Notes under the pieces: generated by a model | The model's database searches: none | Told to the model about the DNA's origin: nothing | The model's input: only the letters and a program-made list of their open reading frames with translations | NCBI GenBank assembly: GCA_017639935.1 | Contig: JAGFWP010000026.1 | Location: 1 to 44,573 of the forward strand | DNA: 44,573 nucleotides | Direction: 5' to 3' | Source: Pelagibacteraceae bacterium | GTDB taxonomy: Bacteria > Pseudomonadota > Alphaproteobacteria > HIMB59 > GCA-002718135 | Translations under genes and position numbers: made by a program | Part shown: in pieces, positions 35,912 through 44,521 of the stretch | Layout of the letters: each line of letters starts with the position of its first letter | How positions within the stretch are numbered: position 1 is the stretch's first letter

Positions 35912-36202
35912 ATGAACTGGTTTATTGTAATATATTTCTTGATTAATGGATCATGGATAGAAGCAGATCAATTAAATAAAGAAGGATGGTCGCCTAGCGT
36001 TCAACCTAATTATGAAACTTGTATTCAAAAAATAAATGATTCAAATGAACGTTTTAAAAAAATAGCTGAGTACAGAGAGATAGAATTGGATATAAAAATG
36101 CAATGCGAATGTAGAAAAAATATTGAAAGTCCCGAGATTGCGGATTGCAAAGAAAGAAATTGGTTTCAAAAAATATATGATAAATTATTTTTAATTAAAT
36201 AA
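35912..36202 (+). CDS. Small conserved-looking hypothetical protein
   Basis: 96 residues. A hydrophobic N-terminus (NWFIVIYFLINGSWIEADQL) may be an uncleaved signal or a membrane contact, then GWSPSVQPNYETC and a helical, Cys- and Lys-containing tail (C41, C70 and C72 and C84 approximately). Codon use matches the neighbours and it is 4 bp before alaX on the same strand, so it is probably a real gene and co-transcribed. No family could be named. Confidence 0.6.
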   Translation: MNWFIVIYFLINGSWIEADQLNKEGWSPSVQPNYETCIQKINDSNERFKKIAEYREIELDIKMQCECRKNIESPEIADCKERNWFQKIYDKLFLIK

Positions 36203-36206
36203 AATA

Positions 36207-36896
36207 ATGTTGTTCATTGAAAACTCATATTTAAAAGAATTTGAAACCAAAGTTCAAAAAATTGAAAATGATTCTATTATTTTAGAACAAACAGCTTTTT
36301 ATGCAAAAAGTGGTGGTCAGCCGGGGGATGTTGGTAAATTGACATTAAACGGAAAAGAAATAAATATTATTGATACCGTATATGATCACGAAAAAAACAT
36401 ACTGCATGTATGTGAAAGTATTGATGACTTAAAAACTGGCGAAAGAATAAAAGGGGAAATAAATTGGGAAATAAGATACAAGCATATGCGAATGCACAGC
36501 GCACTTCATCTTTTGTGTTCGTTATTGCCTTATGATGTTACTGGCGGGCAAATTTCATTTGAAAAAAGCAGACTTGATTTTAATGCAAAAGATAAAATTG
36601 AAAAAGAGCAAATAGAAGACAAAATTAATCAATTAGTAAAAGATGACCATAAAATTTCATTTGAATGGATTACGCAGGAAGAATTAGACAAACAAACGGA
36701 TTTGGTGCGAACTATGTCTGTCAAGCCCCCAAGAACAAAAGATAAAATACGTCTTGTTAAAATAGGAAATATTGATTTACAACCTTGTGGCGGCACTCAT
36801 ATAAAAAGCACGAAGGAAATTGGTGAAATAAAAATAGGGAAAATTGAAAATAAAGGAAAAATGAATAGAAGAGTGAATTTATCGGTTAATGACTAA
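36207..36896 (+). CDS. alaX: Alanyl-tRNA editing protein AlaX
   Basis: Free-standing trans-editing hydrolase that deacylates Ser-tRNA(Ala) (or Gly-tRNA(Ala)). It has 229 residues, the medium AlaX-M type. The zinc ligands are H97 and H101 (MHSALHLLC) and C194 and H198 (PCGGTHIKS); the N-terminal part has [15 protein letters not shown], the same as the AlaRS editing domain. Its final 11 bp overlap the convergent aapP. It separates the aapJQM group from aapP. Confidence 0.93.
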   Translation: MLFIENSYLKEFETKVQKIENDSIILEQTAFYAKSGGQPGDVGKLTLNGKEINIIDTVYDHEKNILHVCESIDDLKTGERIKGEINWEIRYKHMRMHSALHLLCSLLPYDVTGGQISFEKSRLDFNAKDKIEKEQIEDKINQLVKDDHKISFEWITQEELDKQTDLVRTMSVKPPRTKDKIRLVKIGNIDLQPCGGTHIKSTKEIGEIKIGKIENKGKMNRRVNLSVND

Positions 36897-37629
36897 GAAT
36901 CTGACTTAAGAATAATTTTGTTCTATCACTCTCTGGATTATTGAAAAATTTATCCGGCGGGGCCGATTCAACTATTTTTCCTTCATCCATAAAAATTATT
37001 CGATTAGCAACTGTTTTAGCAAAACCCATTTCATGAGTTACCACAATCATAGTCATCCCGCCTTCAGCAAGATCAACCATCACATCTAAAACTTCTTTAA
37101 TCATTTCAGGATCAAGTGCAGAAGTTGGCTCGTCAAATAACATAATGTTTGGATTCATTGCCAAGGATCTTGCAATAGCTACACGTTGCTGTTGTCCGCC
37201 AGACAATTGGCCAGGATATTTATTTGCTTGTTCAGGAATTTTTACTTTTTCTAAATGTCGCATCGCTAATTCTTCAGCTTCCTTTTTTGGCATTTTTTTC
37301 ACCCATATAGGAGCTAGAGTAACATTTTCCTTGACTGATAGATGGGGAAACAAATTGAACTGCTGAAAAACCATCCCTACTTCACGTCTTACGCTATCAA
37401 TATTTTTTAAGTTGCCAGTTAATTCTATGCCGTCTACAATAATTTTACCTTCCTGATGTTCCTCTAAACGATTAATACATCTAATCATTGTAGATTTTCC
37501 TGATCCAGAAGGCCCACATACAACTATGCGTTCTTTTTTACCGACTGATAAATTTACATCTTGCAATACGTGCAAATCACCGAACCATTTGTTGACATTT
37601 TCAAGTATAATAATTGGCTGTTCTGACAT
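36886..37629 (-). CDS. aapP: Amino-acid ABC transporter ATP-binding protein AapP
   Basis: ATPase subunit of the general amino-acid transporter, 247 residues. Walker [10 protein letters not shown] at residues 39-47, Q-loop near [17 protein letters not shown], signature [16 protein letters not shown], Walker [14 protein letters not shown], and H-loop VVTHEMGFA. It is of the GlnQ/AapP type. It is not adjacent to aapM as in rhizobia, but follows a second aapJ-like gene by 89 bp. Confidence 0.95.
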   Translation of the reverse strand: MSEQPIIILENVNKWFGDLHVLQDVNLSVGKKERIVVCGPSGSGKSTMIRCINRLEEHQEGKIIVDGIELTGNLKNIDSVRREVGMVFQQFNLFPHLSVKENVTLAPIWVKKMPKKEAEELAMRHLEKVKIPEQANKYPGQLSGGQQQRVAIARSLAMNPNIMLFDEPTSALDPEMIKEVLDVMVDLAEGGMTMIVVTHEMGFAKTVANRIIFMDEGKIVESAPPDKFFNNPESDRTKLFLSQILSH

Positions 37630-37718
37630 AGTTAATTAAACTGAACCAACATTAATACCTATTTTGTAATATTTTTCCATTAATAAAAGCTTAGAGCAGT
37701 CAAATAATATTATACAGT

Positions 37719-38729
37719 CTATCTAAACGGAGGAGCAAATAAAAGACCGCCCTCTGTGTAGAGCTTGTTCAAACCTCTATCCAAATTTAATAAGGTTTTC
37801 GAACCTAGATGCCTATCAAACACTTCCTTATAATTACCGATTTGTTTAATGATGTTGTATGCCCATTTCTCATCAAGTTCGATCATATCCCCATATGCGC
37901 CAACAATGCCTAATAATCTTAATATTTCATTGTTGTCAGATTCCAAATAGTTATCAATATTTATTGAAGTAATATTTAGCTCTTCTGCGATAATCATAAC
38001 TTTCAAACTCCACGAAACTACATCTCGCCATTGATCATCCCCTTGCCTAACAAGGGGTCCTAATGGTTCTTTGGAAATTATTTCAGGCAGGATGTTGAAA
38101 TTGCTAGAATTTGGAAGTGAAATTCTTTTGTTGGCAAGATCTGTAATATAATCTGAATATACATCACAGCGACCAGAGATAAAGTTTTCAAATGCCTCAT
38201 CATTTAATTCAAGTGGCACAGGTGTATATTTAATTTCATTTTTATTAAAAAATAAATCAATATTAAAACTAGAAGTTTCACCTGGAATAATGCAAACAGA
38301 AGCTCCGTCTAATTCTTTAGCTGATGAAACCTCGAGTGAAGATTTTACCATAAATCCTTGCCCGTCATAAAAATTAATTCCTGTGAATTCAAAACCCAAA
38401 TTGACATCACGAGAGAACGTCCATGTTGTTATTCTTGAGAGCATGTCTACTTCCTCTCCTGCAAGTATTGGAAATCTAGATCTATTAGTTGTTGGTATGA
38501 ACTCAACTTTGCTCGGATCAGCAAAAATAGCAGTTGCTACTGCCCTGCACATATCAACATCAAAACCAATCCAATTTTTATCATCATCAATGTTTGCAAA
38601 ACCAATACGAGGCTCTGAGACTCCACAGACTAAATAACCTCTTTTTTTAACTTCATCGAGTACGGAGGCTTTAATAGAAGACGTAAAAACAAAAAAAATA
38701 AAGACAAGGAGAAGTTTAAGAAAAAACAT
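37719..38729 (-). CDS. Second AapJ-like amino-acid-binding protein
   Basis: Periplasmic binding protein, 336 residues, paralogue of the AapJ at 34713-35753. Signal peptide about 1-21. Shared signatures: GYLVCGVSEPRIGFANIDDDKNWIGFDVDMCRAVATAIF, TTWTFSRDVNLGFEFTGINFYDGQGFMV and the C-terminal EGGLLFAPPFR. It differs at many positions, and its AT-rich codons suggest lower expression. It sits upstream of aapP, suggesting an alternative specificity for the same permease. Confidence 0.92.
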   Translation of the reverse strand: MFFLKLLLVFIFFVFTSSIKASVLDEVKKRGYLVCGVSEPRIGFANIDDDKNWIGFDVDMCRAVATAIFADPSKVEFIPTTNRSRFPILAGEEVDMLSRITTWTFSRDVNLGFEFTGINFYDGQGFMVKSSLEVSSAKELDGASVCIIPGETSSFNIDLFFNKNEIKYTPVPLELNDEAFENFISGRCDVYSDYITDLANKRISLPNSSNFNILPEIISKEPLGPLVRQGDDQWRDVVSWSLKVMIIAEELNITSINIDNYLESDNNEILRLLGIVGAYGDMIELDEKWAYNIIKQIGNYKEVFDRHLGSKTLLNLDRGLNKLYTEGGLLFAPPFR

Positions 38730-38829
38730 GAATAAATAATATACTTTTTTTGTATTTAATCTAATTTAGCTTTATTATTTTATAATAAAGAACATTAAAA
38801 GTGTTTTTTCTATAATTTAATTAAATAAG

Positions 38830-39987
38830 ATGAACATAAAAACTAAGCTTACTAAAATAGGTAGAGAGCCAAAAAAAAACAAAGGTTTTGTAAATCCTGG
38901 AATTTATAAAGGATCCACTTTAATATTTAATGACTTCAAGTCTTACATTAAAGATAGAGATCGCAAAGATGATGTCGCTTACTATGGCATCAACATCAAT
39001 CCAACATGGAATAAATTTGAAAGGGCTATTTCTAAACTGTACGGCGCCACTGACACTGTAGCAACTCCTTCAGGATTAGCCGCTCTTGTCATACCTTTTT
39101 TTACATTCTTGAAAAATGGAGATCATGTTCTAATCAGTGATGCTCTCTACAATCCTACAAGACATTTTTGTGAAAAAATATTAATGCACTATGGAATAGA
39201 AATTAATTATTTTCATCCAACAAGAAGTATCGACAAATTTGACAGACTCATAAAAGATAACACTAAACTAATTTTTTTAGAATCACCTGGAACAGCGACA
39301 TTTGATATAATTGATTTCCCAAAAATAACAAAAATTGCAAAAATAAATAAGATAATAACAGTAGCAGATAATACCTGGGCATCCCCTATATTCTGCAACC
39401 CGCTTAAATTGGGCGTGAATATAATTGTCGAAGCATCCACAAAATACATCAATGGACACTCAGATGTACTTTTAGGGTTTGTTTCTTCAGATATTTTAAC
39501 GGCAAAAAAAATTCGATCTTACACTAAAACGCTTGGAATTTGCCCTGGCTCAGAAGAAGTTTATTTAGCCTTAAGAGGTCTTCCGACCTTGGAATTACGA
39601 ATGAAAGAAATTGAAAAAAATACCTTAAATTTAGCCATAAAATTAACTAAAGAAAAAAAAATAAAAAAAGTTTTTCATCCCGCATTAACAAATCATAAAA
39701 ATCATAAAATATGGAAAAGAGACTTTACTGGAAGTTCAGGACTTTTTTCTTTTGAATTAAAGAGAAAGTACTCTGATAAAAAATTAGAAAAATTTTATAA
39801 AAAATTGAGAATATTCAAAATTGGTTATAGTTGGGGTGGTTTTGAAAGTTTAATTACCTTTCCGACTATTGATAATAGAAGATACAAAGAAAATATAAAA
39901 GGAACGCTTGTGAGAGTATATTGTGGTCTTGAGCACACTGAAGATCAAACAAATGATATTGTAGAAGCTTTAAAATTCCTAAAATAA
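38830..39987 (+). CDS. metC: Transsulfuration-family PLP enzyme (cystathionine beta-lyase-like)
   Basis: Cys/Met-metabolism PLP enzyme, 385 residues. The PLP lysine is K205 in ASTKYINGHSDVLLG, with D180 (VADNTWASP) stacking against the pyridine. The ASTKYINGHSD sequence is that of cystathionine beta-lyases. The N-terminal segment YYGININPTWNKFE replaces the usual Y-G-R-x-x-(N/T)-P-T, so the phosphate-contact arginine is changed, and the exact reaction (cystathionine lyase, methionine gamma-lyase or a sulfhydrylase) is open. It is followed by the TauE/SafE gene 4 bp later. Confidence 0.8.
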   Translation: MNIKTKLTKIGREPKKNKGFVNPGIYKGSTLIFNDFKSYIKDRDRKDDVAYYGININPTWNKFERAISKLYGATDTVATPSGLAALVIPFFTFLKNGDHVLISDALYNPTRHFCEKILMHYGIEINYFHPTRSIDKFDRLIKDNTKLIFLESPGTATFDIIDFPKITKIAKINKIITVADNTWASPIFCNPLKLGVNIIVEASTKYINGHSDVLLGFVSSDILTAKKIRSYTKTLGICPGSEEVYLALRGLPTLELRMKEIEKNTLNLAIKLTKEKKIKKVFHPALTNHKNHKIWKRDFTGSSGLFSFELKRKYSDKKLEKFYKKLRIFKIGYSWGGFESLITFPTIDNRRYKENIKGTLVRVYCGLEHTEDQTNDIVEALKFLK

Positions 39988-39991
39988 TAAG

Positions 39992-40729
39992 TTGATAGAT
40001 TCGTATTTTTATTTAACTGCAGCAATAGGCGTTGTTTTATTCGGCATATCCAAAGGAGGATTTGCGGGTCCTATGGCTATCTTAGCTATACCAATCATGG
40101 CTTTAAGTATGAGTCCTGTAGTTGCTGCTGCAATTTTGCTTCCAGTTTTATTGGTTATGGATGTTGTGGCTTTGTACATTTATTGGAATAAATGGGATCT
40201 GAAAAACATTAAAATTATAATACCTCCAGCAATATTTGGAATAGCAATTGGCGCGTTAACTTTTAAATACAGTTCAGATGACAGTATAAGAATTATAATA
40301 GGCACAATTGCCATTCTCTTCATTTTATTTTCAATAATTCAAAAAAATGATTTTTTTATAAAACCCACTAAGGCAAAGGGAATTTTTTGGTCATCAGTTG
40401 GCGGATATACCAGTTTTATAATTCATTCAGGGGGGACGCCAATAAATTTTTATCTACTTCCTCAAAAATTGAATAAAACAATATATGTTGGCACATTTAC
40501 CTTAGTATTTTTTATTATAAATTCGATCAAGCTTGTTCCATATTATTTTTTAAATCAGTTGATTATATCAAATCTCAAGATATCTTTAATATTATCTCCT
40601 CTTGCTCCGATTAGTATATATTTAGGTTATTATCTTCATAAAAAAGTTGATGAAGAAACTTTTTATTTTTTTATTTATTTTTTTTTAGCAATTGGAGGAA
40701 TAAAATTAATTTATGACGGAATATTTTAA
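39992..40729 (+). CDS. TauE/SafE-family permease (probable sulfite/organosulfur exporter)
   Basis: Eight-segment membrane protein, 245 residues, of the TauE/SafE (DUF81) family. The N-terminal motif GISKGGFAGPMAILAIPIMAL and the mid-protein VGGYTSFIIHSGGTPINFYLLPQKL are the two family repeats. The start is TTG at 39992: the first helix needs those residues, and the next Met is at about 28. It follows the metC-like gene by 4 bp. The TauE family exports sulfite, sulfoacetate or similar; the substrate here is inferred only from the sulfur-amino-acid neighbour. Confidence 0.85.
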   Translation: MIDSYFYLTAAIGVVLFGISKGGFAGPMAILAIPIMALSMSPVVAAAILLPVLLVMDVVALYIYWNKWDLKNIKIIIPPAIFGIAIGALTFKYSSDDSIRIIIGTIAILFILFSIIQKNDFFIKPTKAKGIFWSSVGGYTSFIIHSGGTPINFYLLPQKLNKTIYVGTFTLVFFIINSIKLVPYYFLNQLIISNLKISLILSPLAPISIYLGYYLHKKVDEETFYFFIYFFLAIGGIKLIYDGIF

Positions 40730-41019
40730 TCCATCCCTTCAGCAATATGGATAATTCTCTCAGCTACTTCATCATTTAAAAAACTATAAGCGTGTTGATA
40801 TTCTTTTGATTTGTAACACTCCTTTGCCTTTTCTGGAGAATCAAAAACAGATACAACAATCCTTTCATATTTCTTACCTTCGATATTCAATACTTTTCCA
40901 CCTCTCACTAAAAATTTACCGCCATGTAAATTAATTGCTGGACCTGCTAAATCCACATATTTTTTAAACTCAACCTGATTCTTAACATTAACGCAAGCTA
41001 CCCAATAACCTTTAGACAT
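40726..41019 (-). CDS. DUF1330 family protein
   Basis: Small ferredoxin-like alpha/beta protein, 97 residues, of unknown role. WVACVNVKNQVEFKKYVDLAGPAI, then HGGKFLVRGGK and ERIVVSVFDSPEKAKECYKSKEYQ match the DUF1330 pattern. It overlaps the cupin gene by 8 bp, and the convergent TauE/SafE gene by 4 bp at its other end. Last gene of the mtnP-mtnA-cupin group. Confidence 0.87.
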   Translation of the reverse strand: MSKGYWVACVNVKNQVEFKKYVDLAGPAINLHGGKFLVRGGKVLNIEGKKYERIVVSVFDSPEKAKECYKSKEYQHAYSFLNDEVAERIIHIAEGMD

Positions 41020-41449
41020 GATTTTTTTCTCCTTTAAAATTTGTTTTATAATCTGCTCTTTTTTTTCTTCTTAATCCAAAAGGTCCCGCTATGAAAATTG
41101 TCATAGTGCTGGTATTGGGCTTAAGATCTACACGATGCAAATGATCGGCAGATCTAAAACCTATATAGCCTGGTGGACGCCAGAATTTTCCTTTACTTGT
41201 TGTTTCCCAATAGCCACCCTTAATAATAATAGTTATGTAAGGACACGTATGATTATGAACCCCCTCTCCATGATCATTATCTAACATTTTATGAATGAAG
41301 ATATTAAATGGGAACCATCTAGGTCTTTTTCGCAATAAAATATAATATCTTGCAATCCAAGGTTTTGCTTTATTATACTCTGGATGTGAGGGTCCTCTAT
41401 CTAAAATAATTCTTTTACGACCTAAATACTCAAAAAATTTTAACAACAT
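41012..41449 (-). CDS. Cupin-fold protein of unknown function
   Basis: Single-domain cupin, 145 residues. Metal-ligand candidates are H65 and H67 (GVHNHTCPYI) and a later His of ADHLHRVDL (H103 or H105); H60 is also near. The usual Glu of cupin motif 1 is not in its place. RPPGYIGFRS is the second cupin motif. It lies 44 bp after mtnA on the same strand and overlaps the DUF1330 gene by 8 bp. A link to methylthioadenosine salvage is suggested by position; the reaction is unknown. Confidence 0.75.
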   Translation of the reverse strand: MLLKFFEYLGRKRIILDRGPSHPEYNKAKPWIARYYILLRKRPRWFPFNIFIHKMLDNDHGEGVHNHTCPYITIIIKGGYWETTSKGKFWRPPGYIGFRSADHLHRVDLKPNTSTMTIFIAGPFGLRRKKRADYKTNFKGEKNHV

Positions 41450-41493
41450 TAATTGTCATCAGTTAGATTCAACATCATTATTTTTGTTTTTCA

Positions 41494-42573
41494 TTAAACC
41501 TCTAAATCTGAAATAGATGATTCATTGGCATCAACTATTTTCTTTTCAGTAATAATTTTAGTTATATATTTGGCTGGAGTGACATCAAAAGAATAATTTT
41601 TACAATTGGCATTCTTTGGTGTGATGCTTATCCTTTCCATAGTTCCTTTTGAGTTAAGTCCGCACATAGAAGATACCTCTTTTTCATCCCGTTCTTCAAT
41701 AGGAATGTTTTTAATTCCATTCGATATAGAAAAATCTATACTAGAGATTGGTGCTGCAACATAAAAAGGAATATTATTGTCATAAGCAGAAAGTGCTTTC
41801 AAATAAGTGCCTATTTTATTACATACATCTCCATTTATAGCTGTCCTATCAGTGCCTGTGATACAAACATCAACCATTCCTTTTTGCATGATGTGTCCAC
41901 CCACATTATCTACGATTAATGTATTTGGGATATTTTCATTTATTAGTTCCCAGGCAGTAAGATTAAAACCCTGATTTCTTGGCCTTGTTTCATCTACCCA
42001 AACATGAATTGGTATTTTTTTTTTATTGGCTTTAAAAATTGGTGATAATGCCGTACCCCAATCAACAGTGGCTAACCAACCTGCGTTGCAATGAGTTAAA
42101 ATATTAATAGTTGAATTTTTATTTTTATAAATTCTTTCTAATAACTGAAGCCCGTTGTCTCCGATTTTACTACAAACTTCAATATCATCTTGCCTGATAT
42201 TATTTGCTATTTGCAAAATATATTCAGTTCTGTTGTTATTTTCGTTTTCTTTAATTTTATTAATAACTTTATTTACAGACCAAATAAGATTAACTGCTGT
42301 TGGTCTTGTTGCTTTTAATTTCTCTCCTGATTGAATTAAAAAATCAATATCAGAGCTCTCTTTTGAAGCCAAATACATGCCATAGGCTGCTGTGACTCCT
42401 ATCAATGGCGCTCCTCTTACTTGCATTTCTTTGATTGCGTATACTGAGTCAGACAAAGTAGTAAGATTAACTATTTTTAATTCGTGTGGTAGCAATCTTT
42501 GATCAATTATTTTCACTACATCTTCAGTATTATCAAACCAAATGGTTGTTAGGTTTTTTCCATTAACAAGCAT
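41494..42573 (-). CDS. mtnA: S-methyl-5-thioribose-1-phosphate isomerase
   Basis: Converts methylthioribose-1-phosphate to methylthioribulose-1-phosphate in methionine salvage. It has 359 residues, normal for MtnA. TLSDSVYAIKEMQVRGAPLIG (about 41-61), ILTHCNAGWLATVDWGTALSP (catalytic Cys), and ITGTDRTAINGDVCNKIGTY (catalytic Asp) are the family motifs and separate it from eIF2B-alpha relatives. It starts 2 bp after mtnP. Confidence 0.95.
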   Translation of the reverse strand: MLVNGKNLTTIWFDNTEDVVKIIDQRLLPHELKIVNLTTLSDSVYAIKEMQVRGAPLIGVTAAYGMYLASKESSDIDFLIQSGEKLKATRPTAVNLIWSVNKVINKIKENENNNRTEYILQIANNIRQDDIEVCSKIGDNGLQLLERIYKNKNSTINILTHCNAGWLATVDWGTALSPIFKANKKKIPIHVWVDETRPRNQGFNLTAWELINENIPNTLIVDNVGGHIMQKGMVDVCITGTDRTAINGDVCNKIGTYLKALSAYDNNIPFYVAAPISSIDFSISNGIKNIPIEERDEKEVSSMCGLNSKGTMERISITPKNANCKNYSFDVTPAKYITKIITEKKIVDANESSISDLEV

Positions 42574-42575
42574 AT

Positions 42576-43457
42576 TTAATTATTAGATTTTTTATATCTT
42601 TGTAAAATTGTTTTTAATTTTTTTTCTACTATTGAATCCCAACTGTCTCGGTGAGTAATTATTGATGTATCTAAAATATTTCGACTTTTATCCTTAGTAA
42701 AATCAATACCTTTATAATAGTCGATAGAAATTGATTGTATAAATTTTTTTGATTTTTCAGTGTTCTTCTTCATCGTTTTTAATATCATTTCTAAATTAAC
42801 AGACTCATGATCTTGGTGCCAACAATCATAGTCAGTTACCATTGATATTGAACAATAACGTATTTCAGCTTCTCTTGCTAATTTAGCTTCAGGAATGTTT
42901 GTCATACCGATTACATCGCATCCCCATTGTCTATATAAATTAGATTCAGCTTTTGTTGAAAATTGAGGTCCTTCCATTGCCAAATAAGTACCTCCAAAAA
43001 CATTAGAGATTTTCAACTTATTAAGAATTTTTTTACTTAATAGCATCAATTCCTTGGAGGTGGGTTCTGACATTGGCACGTGAGCTACAATGCCTTCATT
43101 AAAAAAACTTTTTTTTCTATTAATGGTTCTATCAATAAATTGATCTACTATGACAAAAGTGCCTGGATTTAAAGATTCCTTTAATGATCCTACTGCAGAC
43201 AAGGAAATAATATCTGTTACTCCGCATTGTTTTAAACAGTCAATATTGGCTTGATAATTAATTGCAGAAGGCGATAATTTATGTCCTAAACCATGTCTTG
43301 ATAAAAAAAATATCTTATTTTCATTAATAGTTCCTTCAATAATTTTATCTGATGGTTTGCCCCAAGGAGATTTGATGTCTAATAATTTATTATTATCTAC
43401 AAAATCAATCTCATATAGCCCGCTTCCGCCTATAAATCCTAGAACTTGATCGTTCAC
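42576..43457 (-). CDS. mtnP: S-methyl-5'-thioadenosine phosphorylase
   Basis: Cleaves methylthioadenosine to adenine and methylthioribose-1-phosphate. It has 293 residues. GFIGGSGLYEID (8-19), FLSRHGLGHKLSPSAINYQANI, AMEGPQFSTKAESNLY and GMTNIPEAKLAREAEI are MTAP motifs. The start codon is GTG at 43457; an in-frame stop lies six codons upstream and no ATG intervenes. The adenine product could feed the adenine deaminase encoded at 9896-11704. Confidence 0.95.
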   Translation of the reverse strand: MNDQVLGFIGGSGLYEIDFVDNNKLLDIKSPWGKPSDKIIEGTINENKIFFLSRHGLGHKLSPSAINYQANIDCLKQCGVTDIISLSAVGSLKESLNPGTFVIVDQFIDRTINRKKSFFNEGIVAHVPMSEPTSKELMLLSKKILNKLKISNVFGGTYLAMEGPQFSTKAESNLYRQWGCDVIGMTNIPEAKLAREAEIRYCSISMVTDYDCWHQDHESVNLEMILKTMKKNTEKSKKFIQSISIDYYKGIDFTKDKSRNILDTSIITHRDSWDSIVEKKLKTILQRYKKSNN

Positions 43458-43664
43458 AAATGAATCCCATTAATTATGTTCAATGATTAACATCGTTATG
43501 CCATTCTACAGGTGATTATTAATTTATTCATAAAAAAATTACAATATAAACAAAAATACTTAAGGTAATTATTTGTATAGTATTAATTTAATAAAATAAT
43601 TATAAATAAAACTATTGATTTTGAGATATAAAAAATTAATAGATTCCTAAATTATTTACTAAAT
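43458..43664. other. Divergent spacer with no recognisable gene
   Basis: 207 bp between the mtnP and amidotransferase starts. It is very AT-rich, with no SAM-riboswitch core, repeat or hairpin of note seen. Promoters for both genes must lie here, but no consensus pair stands out. Confidence 0.5.
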
Positions 43665-44495
43665 ATGTCTAAAAAAATACTAATGATAGATGGTTATGAC
43701 TATGATGGGTGGAAAAGTCTCAATGATTGCGATTGCATTGATGCTTTTAAGCATTATGGCGAAACATTAAAATCAATTTCTTCATCACCTCTTGAGATAA
43801 TTACAATTCATCCAGGGAAAAAAGAAGAATATATTCCTCAAGGTATTTCTCTTGAAGACTTTAATGGCATAGTTTGGACAGGTAGCAGTCTCAATATTTA
43901 TGATTCTAACCCAGGTATAACACGACAAATAGAGTTAGCAAAAGAAACATTAAAAATTAACACAAATATTTTTGGAAGTTGTTGGGGGTTGCAAGTTTAT
44001 GTCACCGCAGCTGGCGGGTCAGTTCGTAAAAATCCAAAAGGAAGGGAAATTGTTGTTGCTAGAAATATTCAACTTAATGAAGATGGAAAGAGACATTTTA
44101 TGTATAATGATAAATGTGAAAAATTTGATGCTTTGTGTTCTCACTTAGATGAAGTTGAAAAAATTCCACCTGATTCTAATATACTGTCTTCTAATGATCA
44201 TAGTGAAATTCAAGCTTTAAGTTTTAAAATCAACGGTGCAAATTTTTGTGGAACGCAATATCATCCTGAATTTGATTTTGAAATTTTGTCTAAGATTCTC
44301 TGTGCCAGAAAATCTATCTTAATTTCTGAAAATATTTTCAATGATAATGATCACGCGGATAAAACTATATCTTGCTTAGATAATTTAACTAAAAACAATG
44401 GCAATGGTGATTATTTAAAAATCGGACAGGATATTTTAGATAAAAGAATTAGAAATAAAGAACTTAAAAACTGGTTAAATTATATCTCAAATTAA
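43665..44495 (+). CDS. Class I glutamine amidotransferase (GATase1)-like protein
   Basis: Stand-alone glutaminase-fold protein, 276 residues. The triad is complete: C106 in FGSCWGLQVY, H200 and E202 in QYHPEFDFE; the oxyanion region WTGSSLNIYD lies near 71-80. It resembles the GMP-synthase-like or YfeJ-type group more than carbamoyl-phosphate or anthranilate synthase subunits. No synthetase partner is adjacent. A C-terminal helical extension (about 215-276) is specific to this group. The role could be hydrolysis of a gamma-glutamyl compound; this is not proven. Confidence 0.83.
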   Translation: MSKKILMIDGYDYDGWKSLNDCDCIDAFKHYGETLKSISSSPLEIITIHPGKKEEYIPQGISLEDFNGIVWTGSSLNIYDSNPGITRQIELAKETLKINTNIFGSCWGLQVYVTAAGGSVRKNPKGREIVVARNIQLNEDGKRHFMYNDKCEKFDALCSHLDEVEKIPPDSNILSSNDHSEIQALSFKINGANFCGTQYHPEFDFEILSKILCARKSILISENIFNDNDHADKTISCLDNLTKNNGNGDYLKIGQDILDKRIRNKELKNWLNYISN

Positions 44496-44521
44496 TTTTT
44501 TTTATTTAATAAAATAGTTAA

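Noticed and set aside
38730-38829. Possible SAM riboswitch before the metC-like gene
   Set aside because: Only AT-rich sequence is seen; no SAM-II or SAM-V core or stable stems could be recognised.
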